Origin: Selaginella moellendorffii
Lineage: Eukaryota > Streptophyta > Lycopodiopsida > Selaginellales > Selaginellaceae
Assembly (NCBI RefSeq): GCF_000143415.4
Contig: NW_003314267.1
Span: 544,908-608,907 of the forward strand
DNA length: 64,000 bases
Direction of reading: 5' to 3'
Both the position numbers and the translations under genes were made by a program. Shown one piece after another: positions 55,396 to 64,000 of the stretch (position 1 is the stretch's first letter; every line of letters starts with the position of its first letter). Below the pieces are notes generated by a model, which was given only the letters and a program-made list of their open reading frames with translations, searched no databases and had not been told where the DNA came from.

Positions 55396-58300
55396 CTGAT
55401 TGATGACTTCTATGAAGGCTACAAAGCGATGCTACATAGATTGCTGCTGCTCACAGTGGAAGATAGCAAAGGAAAGAACAGCGCGTTTGTTTGCGCGATC
55501 CTTTCAAGCTATGCCACACACTAGACAGCGAAGAAAGGGAGCGAAGGGCGCGACAAGAGGACGACAAAACAAAAACCAGCCCTTGATTCATATTAATTCC
55601 AGCACTGTACGGGATGCCAAAACTGTTGAAACGGTACGTGGTTTCTTGCCGTAATACACTACTGTTTTGCCTTTTGCTCTTGAATTTTTATAAACGAAAA
55701 AAGAGAGAGTGAAGAGTATTTCAACCTTCACTCGTTTCAATCCAAGGAAAAGATTTTCATATAGAAAAGCTATATGAATGGGCCAAGTTTTCCCCCCAGT
55801 TGATCGACAAGTTGCCAACTTTTTCTTGCTTCAAGCAATCCACATGGCGCGAAGAGGAGCGATGCAATTTTTTCTTTTGGCAACCACAAGGTCGGCAGCA
55901 ATGGAAATGGTAAGCTGTGATTTCTTCGAAATAGTTTTTAAACCTGTCTTAATCAGTGGACACGCTTAGAATGCTCTTCCCCCTGACTCTAGTTTGATTA
56001 AAATACGAATAGGTTTGAAACATTCGGGTCGGCTCCAAATACAAAACGGTAGCTCTCAAAATAAATAAGTTCTTTTTATATATACACATATATTTCAAAA
56101 ATGAGCTTGAGAGGGACTTCCAGTAAATTGCAGGCCTTAGCAGTTGTCTCGAGTTTGGAGGCGGGTTCTCACTGGACAACTATCAAACAGCAAGTATTCT
56201 TAAGACTTCCTCTCCCACCTCCAAATATTTTTGTAAATTTTTATGTTCTGGGTGCATGATTACCACCACCAGGAGGAGAAATTTTTAAACATGGCACTCT
56301 ATGCAAGCTTATGTGTGTTTTTTTTTTTTAAATGATAATAATAATGATGGTATATAAATTACTGTTTTTTCTATCTGGTGCCCTGCAAAGATCTGGGGCC
56401 CGAGATGAACTCGCAATCCAGCAATAGGTTGGAATAAAGGACAGTGGCTACGCTTAGTTAAAAAGTTTTTAGAGCATTTATCTTAATTTATACAAGCGAT
56501 GCTATTGTCTTTTGTATGACCCCGGTCATATGGAGACGGATTATCCTGCCATTTGTGATCACGACTGCTCTGGACACACTCGTAAATGCTATTAAGTGCT
56601 AAGTAACTCTCTTTGGATGGATTAAGTTAAGCCTGGATAACATTTGCTCTTCTCTTGTTTGGAGAGATCTGTCATATAGATGGGGCCACAAAATACGCTC
56701 TCCAAAACCAGAGAAAAATCTTGGGTGTTTCTCTTCCTTTTTGACAAGAAAAAAGGCACACAATTTTTAGCTCTTTTCTGTCCCTATTTTTTTCATGCAT
56801 AGTGGAGTCGTGGTTGTGTCTGTACTGTAGTGACAAGCAAAGCACTTGACGCGGCAGCCCCTGGCTAGCCGCGTGAGAATACCGAGCAACACAACAAAGA
56901 ATATAAGAATAATAAAAAAAACCATGCAAAATTTTATATATATATCCGTATCACGGTTTCGTAAAAAGATAATCATTTACCTTCGAACTAAACAAAGCAA
57001 ATACGAAATCTATCTCATCCCTGCGCAGGGTTTTACTCCTCGTCTCTAGAAACCAGCACTAGATTCTCACATGAATCCCACGTCCTTGGCTGGTATATAT
57101 CGATTCGCGATGATACATGGAGCTTTCGTTTATGGGGAAGTGTGGTAAAATCCATCCATTTCGGTGGAGAAAGAGAAACGCGATGTAGACGTTGGATCCT
57201 CTCAAATCTATTCACCCGGTCAGTGCAGGGTACGATGCATCTCGGCCGTTGGAGGCCCACAAGCAGCGGCTGGGATCATCCGGGCTGGAACTACGTGCAT
57301 ACTTTTTTCCTGTACTTTTTTATATATTCTAATTTTTATTTTTCTCAGAGAGACCATGAAAAGCAGTGCAGCCCAGGCTATAGCAGCAGAGCAGTCTTTC
57401 TCCGTTTCCTCTTGGTAAATGTTTCGCGATTTCTTTAGTTTCCGTGGCTCTTTGAATTTGATCCCTTGAGTAGTTTTATATCTCTGGTGCTGCGTACAAA
57501 TGCCGTGGCTGGGCAATTCCGTGGTGGGGCTTAGATTTTGCGCTCAGTGTGCTGCAGCCAGCGAGAAAACGAGGGAATATAAACTGTGAATCTGGTGATG
57601 ATGGTGCGGCTGCGCGTCCACCTTTTCTTATGTATAAATTTATCTATATACATGAGCGTGAGGACCAAGAGACAAACTTGTACGACTTCATACAAGTCAT
57701 GCAGACTTTTTCTTTCGAAATTTAAGAATGCAAACTTTAGCAAGGGTCATTTTTATTTTGGAAAAGTTCTAGAGCTGACATTGGTTCGTCTTCTTTACAA
57801 AACCAACATCCTTTGCGAGAGAAAGGCGCTTAACAGTCGTAAAGTTTCTTTCGAAAAGGTGGTGAAACATTTGACAAAGCAGTCAAGCGTCAAGTTTGCA
57901 CAATGACTCTCCGGTGTCCATGCTCTCCACACGTCAAGCCGCTCGGCTTGGTGTGCGAGTCTCACGGCCTTCTTCATCCTTACTCTCATCTTGAAATTCC
58001 TCCAATCGCTTGCACCATCACTTGAATTCCCGTATGACATCTTGCTCCATGGAAGACAAGATGCATGGGAGCAAACTCTTGTTAATTCCTCAATCTAATA
58101 GTTTAAGCATGTAGAAATCATTAGTGAGTGGTGTTAGCAATAGTGTTTTTTTTTAATTCATATAGATTAGAGGATGTACTTTTCTAATATTACTTATTTT
58201 CAACTAAAGAAATAATTTTTGGTTTGCTCAAGCAAACTTGTAAGGGGACTTGGTAGTGAATATATCTAGAATATGTTTGGATATTTTAGGATATTCTACC

Positions 58301-60700
58301 ATTTAATGGTTGCTATTCATTTAGATTAATTTTGTATTTATAATTTATAAACTTTCTTAAACCCTTTCCAGTATATTATTTTTTATTTTATCATTTTAAT
58401 CTTGTGTTTATACATTACAAACGTGCTTATAATTATAAATTTTATTTGATCAGTTGGATAAATAAGTAAGAATAACACTGCTATTAAGCAAACCAAGTGT
58501 TGCTATGTGCAATGCATAGCAATTTATTTTGTGCTGGAAAACCATATTAACCTTGGAGTTTGGTTAGTGAAAGTAGGTAAATACTAGCTTGAGAATAATA
58601 AAGACTAAATATCATTTTATCTTTTTAAATTTTTGAAATAAAATCTTTCAACCCAATGCTATGTGCAAAATGTTAAAATATAACTTTTAAGTATAAATAT
58701 GGAAAATAATGTTATAGTAACATATTGCAAAAATTTTGCATTTATCTACAAGAAAGGTTTCACTTATATATTTAAAAAAATAATTGGTAAATAGAAATGT
58801 AAAAACATTTAGAATAAAACTTTATCCAAGTTAATTTAAACTTTGAAGATTTGGGATAGGGTGAGTGCCTTGTCACAAATCCATTTGATTTTTATCCCTA
58901 ATATTTATAATTGAGAAAAAAAATCTCAAACCTAATTTGCTCTATATAATATTTTTATATTTCTAAAGGGACATAAATAACTAAAATTTCAATTTGAATA
59001 GTTTTAAGACACTTCAAAACTGGAAATGCCACCTAACTTTATATTTTTTTTTTATAAATGGAAGTATAATTTATTATTAAATTATTTTTCTAAAAATAAA
59101 TTCAATATTAGGATCTGATATTATTTATTAGGAATAAAGAAATTTTTTAGTTTGGTAAAAATTTAGCACATATATATTATCTTAAGATTAATTGAAATTA
59201 AAAAGATGAATAATGAAACTTTATAATTTGATATAATATTCAATTTTATATAATACTTTATATAAAAATATATATATCCTGATACATTTTATTTAATATG
59301 TAGTCCTTGTGTTTTCTTAAAATATCCAGGTATTTTTAGGATATTCTTCAGTTTTACTTTAAACTTCTCTATTGTTTATTTGCATAGGATGGTAATGGAT
59401 ATACCTAGAAAATGCTTAGATATTCTTTGTTTGTTATTCATTTAGATTAATCTAGTATTTATATTTTATAAACATGTTTATAATTGATAAACTTCTCTAA
59501 ACACTTTGTAGTATATTCTTGTTTATTCTACTATTTAATGGTTGATATGTAATTTTGATTTATAAACTATAAACATGTCTATAAATATTGATCAATTGGA
59601 TTATTATTATTAAGCTTTGTCACAGTTTTATAATCAGGTTTTAATGCTAATTTATATAAACCCTATTTAAGTTTAGAGTTTCTAATTTTCTTTGCCTCTT
59701 TGTCAGACTTTGCATGACCTCTAGACAATCTAAAAGCTTCATTTTTGACAAAACACCTTTAACTTCCTATATCTTTTCTACAAAAGGTTAGAGTTTTAAG
59801 AGTTTTAGTAATGCTGCACATTGTGTGACTATGATCCTATAAAAAAATTATTTTAGAGCTCCTTAACAAGATGCAAATGAGAAATGTCACATGTGCTGCT
59901 CTTGAAGCTTTTGGAGTGTTCTAGTAGCATAGAAAAACCAAGAAGAAAAAACTAGAGATATTTTGAGCATGGGGCAAATGATCCACTCTTAAAGCTATAC
60001 AGAGTCTTAGAAAATTTCTTAAGCATCTCTTACACTTTACATTCATATACACTATAAGAAAGTTTGTCATGTCTGATTCCTATTGGTTGCTGCTTGTTAA
60101 TGTCATTCCATCCAAGGATTGTTCTTTCATTAGCTTGCCACTTACAATGAGTTTTCTCATACATTACAAGCAGATGGATTAGAGATGTAATAAAACTTGC
60201 TACCAGATGAAAAATCTACCATTTTAATTTGCCAAACCAAGCTTGTCATTTTGATTCTTGATGTAAACTTCAATAAATAAATCCTAAAAGAAATTGATTT
60301 ATGTTATACTATCAATTCTTTTATTGTATATTATATCTTGTGTGTAACAATCAGACTTTTTTTCACTCACTGGGGCAGCTAGAAATTTTATGTCTGCAAG
60401 CCACCTATAATATGTTACATTGTTGATGGATTTGCATATGAAGGTAATTGATAAATGATAATTAATTAATTCAATTATTCATCAAAATATTTCTTTCTTT
60501 TAAATCCTAATTAAATTAAATTAAGTTCCACTATTTTTTATTTTAATTAAAAGAAATATACAATCTCTAGTGTAATCATCATCAATGTCATCGTCAACGC
60601 TATTTCCTTCCCTAGCTTCCTGAAGTGTCACTCCACAGCTTGCCTTGATCCTTAATATTTCTCCAGTAAAACCGTTAGCAGTAAAAGGAGGCTTGGCTTG
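55396..60700. other. Long gene-free interval upstream of SCR
   Basis: 55.4-58.1 kb is the probable SCR upstream region, with no ORF of recognisable content. 58.1-60.5 kb is very A+T-rich with many short repeats, for example GGATATTCTACCATTTAATGG-type words recurring near 58290, 59340 and 59520. No tRNA or transposon end was recognised. Confidence 0.5.
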
Positions 60701-60739
60701 AGAAAGTCCAACAATGGTCACCTGCAGAGGCTCCTCACT

Positions 60740-61790
60740 TCTCACCACCACCGAGCATCGTTGTGAAGAAGGCCACGGTGATGGATCATATTCAGGGCTC
60801 GAGCATCTTCTTCCCCGTATCGTCCAGCTGATGCAGCATCGAGAGCATGGAAATCGCGACGCTGGCCACCATAGCTCAGCACAAGCAAGCAAACATGTCA
60901 CCATACATAAACCCATGGCTCCTCAGCTGTGGTATGGCACGGCCTTGGATACTCTGTAGCTTCATGTATGCCAAAATCTCCTTGACAAACCTTTTGAGCT
61001 CGTCCCTCAAGCAGCTCCGATGGCTCCCAAGGTCCCGGATCTTGAGCACCACTTCGTCGCCGTTGCGCACCTTAGCATGAGTATGTCACAGTTGAATTTG
61101 TAAAGCCTGCTCCCCAGCTCAAACTCTCCACTCGACCAAAATTTGAGTTCCTCATGGATTTGGTCCTCGGTGCTGCTACCATCTAGCGTCGTTGCAAGGT
61201 CTTTCACCATGGCCTTCATCGCGTCTTTCATGCCTGTGAAATCAGTAACGCGGCCTACATTCCCCAAAGTTTCTGGGGGTTTTACCACCTTTTCCTCGGA
61301 CAGAGCCATGAGGTACCAGAAGCAAGCCAAGGTGACGCTCTCGGCCTCCACCGGCAGTGAGAGGTCTCGTCACCGTAGCAAAACCAGTACTTAGTCCTCC
61401 CGGATACGCGACGGTGGAAACGCTGGCAAAGTATCGAGCTCCACAATACCCACGAGCAGAGCCGGAGCATCATCCCTGTCTCGCCATTCCACGCAGATAT
61501 CCGGCCAGCCCACCACGCTTTGAGCAGAGACTGCAGTGATGTTTCGCAAACCGTCCTGGAGGTCCATAGCCAAACCCGACACGTCCGATATGGGCTCCAC
61601 GGTGATGTCGGGCTTGGAGTAGAAAGAGCCCGTGCTTGGCAGCTGCTTAGAAGTCTTGCACCTCGTCCAGGAAGCCATCCCAGGCTCCCAGCGCCCAGGA
61701 GGCTGACGCAAAATCCGTGTGGATGCTTTTCGAATTTCACTATCGTCCTCGTAGACCGGTGGCGGTATATAAACCTGGGCCAGCTCTGCG
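60740..61790 (-). pseudogene. Kinase-like pseudogene
   Basis: One minus-strand frame runs from about 61790 to 61007 with adjacent stops near 61395 and 61380 (VGWPDICVEW, LLVGIVELDTLPAFPPSRIRED, then VTLACFWYLMALS). A frameshift leads to GDEVVLKIRDLGSHRSCLRDELKRFVKEILAYMKL, where VVLKI and the following EL/E helix match the ATP-binding Lys and alpha-C region of kinases, then QGRAIPQLRSHGFMYGDMFACLC. After another shift comes ALNMIHHRGLLHNDAR, a catalytic-loop-like HxDxR. This resembles the kinase-like proteins with 'QG..IP.L...G' known from fungi and Selaginella. At least three lesions, so dead. Confidence 0.55.
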
Positions 61791-61799
61791 GCCGTTAGC

Positions 61800-63560
61800 T
61801 TACTGCTCCCGGCACCATCGATTGGGTTTAGGGTTTGGAATTTTATTTAACAAACTGTTTAAGCTGTTTTCTATATGTCTAAACGTCCACCTTAGTTATG
61901 TTTACAACTTGAGCATCAGCACGAGCTTCCACTTCGGCTAGTCGAGTTTGCTGTTCATTTTCTGTAGCAGATTCCAGGTTTCTTTTTCTTTTTCCCTTTT
62001 CTTCTCTTTGCCGGTGACGAGCTAAGTGCCTGGAGCTTTTCGATTCTTTTAACTACTGAGAGGTTTGTGGGAGAAGCACGTGTGGATGAAGCGGTCAATG
62101 TCTTCAATACTTTCAGCAAACCATGGGAGGTGAGAAAACGAAAGAAGAAACTCTACTGTGCAGTTCAACCAAGCTGGGGATGCCTTGTACGCTCTAAAGT
62201 TTGATATCTATGTTGAGGCATCCAGAACAAAGCGTCATGACAGGTATTTGTAGGTCTGGGGTTTTGGCATTTGTAGCTGTGTCCTTGCGAGTCAACCTGA
62301 CCTTCTCGACTACAGAAAAAGCAGTGCGCGAGCAACCAGTTATGATCCACTCGACATTGGACACAAACTTCTCAAGCTCATCCCCATTTTTGGTTTCTTT
62401 AATGTTCCATAGAAAGATCGTTTCACTTCGATCATCAGGTGAGATGCTGGTTTCACAGAAAACTCCTCCTTTTCTACCTGGAAGACTTTGCTACTGTGAT
62501 GCAAAGAAAAGTGCAAAACGAAATCACGCTTTCACCTTTGATCGTTCTCTTGGATAAGTGTGGGTGGCTTGAGCACGATATTACAAAAGTTCACATCTAC
62601 TATGAAAGAAGCAGCTTTTTGGGTATGGAAAAAGAGTGAGTAGAAGTCCATGGAGAAAATAATTTGCTATACTGGTGTTTTATGAATTTATCTTACATTT
62701 ATCATATATCACTTGTAACACCATTAATTTCATTGACTGAAAACTCTACACCTTGATGGATTTTGCATTCTGGGTAAATTCTCTTCTCAAGAAACTAGCA
62801 GGTTTAAGTTGCTAGTGGAATTCACAATTTAAAAGGATTTTAAAAATGGAAAATTGGTCAAATATTATTGAAAACTTGTAGAATCTGGTAAGAAGCTAGC
62901 TGTGGAATAAAAATCTACGTGCTTAACTTAGAACTAATGAATTATCTATCCCTAAAAATGAGAGTTTATTAACGAAAAACTGTGTTACTTGCATTAACTT
63001 TCTAATCATCCTCGTTGTTAGGATTCACCATTTTCTTAACCATACTGCAAATAGGCTAAATGTCTTTTTTCATTGATAACAATGTATTAGATGCATATAT
63101 GAAAAAAGTATTTTGAAAGTTTTAATCTTAGTTGCGTTGAGTTGCTAATTTTTTATGATCTTTTAGAATACTACATTGATCTTTATTGCTATATATTTTC
63201 TAACTTGATCTTTTTTACATATTAAATGTTTATTTACTTAAATTACTTGTAAAAACTTAGTTTCAACATATTATAAATTCAAGATGATTATGAATTCTTA
63301 GTTTTTTTAGTGTGAATAGATTTACTGAACATATATTTATTAAGTCAATGGAATTATAAACATTCATCATAACTAAATTTAACAAGTAGTTAAAAATATA
63401 AAATTTAATGCTATAAAAAATACAATATTAGGCCATAAAAGTAAGCACTTTTTTTTATTGAAAAAATTAATTTTTTTTTAAAATTTTGAATAACTATATA
63501 TAATTTAGCATATAAATTTTAAAAGTAAGCATATATTTGACAGAATTTCTTTTACTTTCT
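61800..63560. other. Gene-free interval
   Basis: 62165-62640 has overlapping short open frames on both strands without a recognisable domain and may be remnant coding sequence. 62640-63560 is A+T-rich and empty. Confidence 0.4.
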
Positions 63561-63568
63561 ACTTTGAG

Positions 63569-64000
63569 CTAAAGTTCATCGTAGTGGAAAGCTCCAAGCT
63601 TCCACGCCACAAATGCAGTCCCAAACATGAGAGCCGCAATAAGTGAGAAGGAGATGATGAGAACGATGGGACGAGTCCCCCTGATGAGCTCAAACTTGTA
63701 CTCCTTGTCAGACTCGGAAGGCTTTGGATCGTCGAAGATGTCCGCCGGTGCTGCGTTCACCATCCTTGGCTGCTGCCGCCTCTCCTTCCACAGCGTGTCC
63801 AAGATCTCCTTCCTCGACGCTAGGATCCGCTCGTCAATGTCTCCCGTGCTCCTCTTTCGCGGGGGAGTCTGCAGGGGACTCTTGTCGAAGGGGCTGGAAA
63901 TGGCTGGAGCTGGAAAAGCTTTCGACGCTTTTGTAGTCGATGGCTTGGCCACGGAGCTCGAAGTTGGAGCTGGGACCTTCTTGTCGCTGGAGACGGAACC
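63569..64000 (-). CDS. Single-pass membrane protein, C-terminal part (runs off the window)
   Basis: The frame is open from the window edge to TAG at 63569-63571. No ATG precedes it in the window, so it is partial (about 143 residues seen). It begins with a Ser/Pro/Lys-rich disordered region (PPRKRSTGDIDERI), then a helix (ASRKEILDTLWKERRQQ), and ends with a hydrophobic segment PIVLIISFSLIAALMFGTAFVAWKLGAF followed by YDEL at the C-terminus. The single near-terminal membrane segment fits a tail-anchored or type II protein. Family not recognised. The codon pattern and absence of stops point to a live gene. Confidence 0.65.
   Translation of the reverse strand, partial: GSVSSDKKVPAPTSSSVAKPSTTKASKAFPAPAISSPFDKSPLQTPPRKRSTGDIDERILASRKEILDTLWKERRQQPRMVNAAPADIFDDPKPSESDKEYKFELIRGTRPIVLIISFSLIAALMFGTAFVAWKLGAFHYDEL

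Noticed and set aside
61282-61740. 152-codon minus-strand frame rich in Arg/Trp/Ser
   Set aside because: Alternative frame of the kinase-like pseudogene; the neighbouring frame has the conserved text (VGIVELDTLPAFPP, VTLACFWY).

Overview
This is eukaryotic plant nuclear DNA and one assembly scaffold, with a 100-N gap at 54095-54194. The clues are a SCARECROW-type GRAS gene, PPR proteins built mainly of short repeats of about 31 residues, TTTAGGG telomere-type repeats, plant retroelements primed by initiator-Met tRNA, and very short introns (about 38-60 bp, GT...AG). The PPR style and small introns fit a lycophyte such as Selaginella best. That placement is inference from style, not a database match.

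Layout. 1-12.9 kb is decayed repeat: a coding-less LTR retrotransposon on the minus strand (661-7664), a third LTR fragment, a 5S-rRNA-derived scrap and (GAGTCC/AGATGG)-type minisatellites. 12.98-13.87 kb is a small intact two-exon gene of unknown function. 15524-28299 is a 12.8-kb DNA transposon with 22-24-bp terminal inverted repeats and a possible 4-bp ACTA target duplication. It carries two divergent genes. The minus-strand gene resembles a DDE-like transposase (the family I associate with the DUF7869 label). The plus-strand gene, or gene set, contains a ParB-like domain, a possible nucleotide-binding or methylase-like segment, an acidic/repetitive linker and an FCP1/HAD-like domain. At least 24 copies of a 22-bp palindrome (core GGCATGNGGCCNCATGCC) are scattered through the element, several of them inside tiny introns, and I saw none outside it. 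This copy is dead, but all 13 in-frame stops I located can be explained by C-to-T changes in CAG, CAA or CGA codons.

28.6-38.2 kb holds a TRIM element (28645-29441), a decayed unknown ORF and a LINE fragment. 39.5-51.7 kb is a PPR pseudogene cluster. The first PPR copy is split by a truncated chromodomain Ty3/gypsy element. Further rearranged and inverted PPR copies follow, with a second TRIM (46527-47353, perfect 5-bp target duplication), an NCED-like carotenoid dioxygenase fragment, another gypsy 5' end and a possible secreted Cys-rich protein.

52.8-55.2 kb (minus) is a SCARECROW gene, probably functional but broken by the assembly gap in its Gln-rich linker. 55.4-60.7 kb is largely empty and AT-rich. 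60.7-61.8 kb is a kinase-like pseudogene. 63.57-64.0 kb is the C-terminal end of a single-pass membrane protein that continues past the window edge.

The standout is the 12.8-kb transposon. It pairs a DDE-like transposase with a ParB-like/HAD-like multidomain protein and a dispersed palindromic site array, a combination I do not recognise as described.
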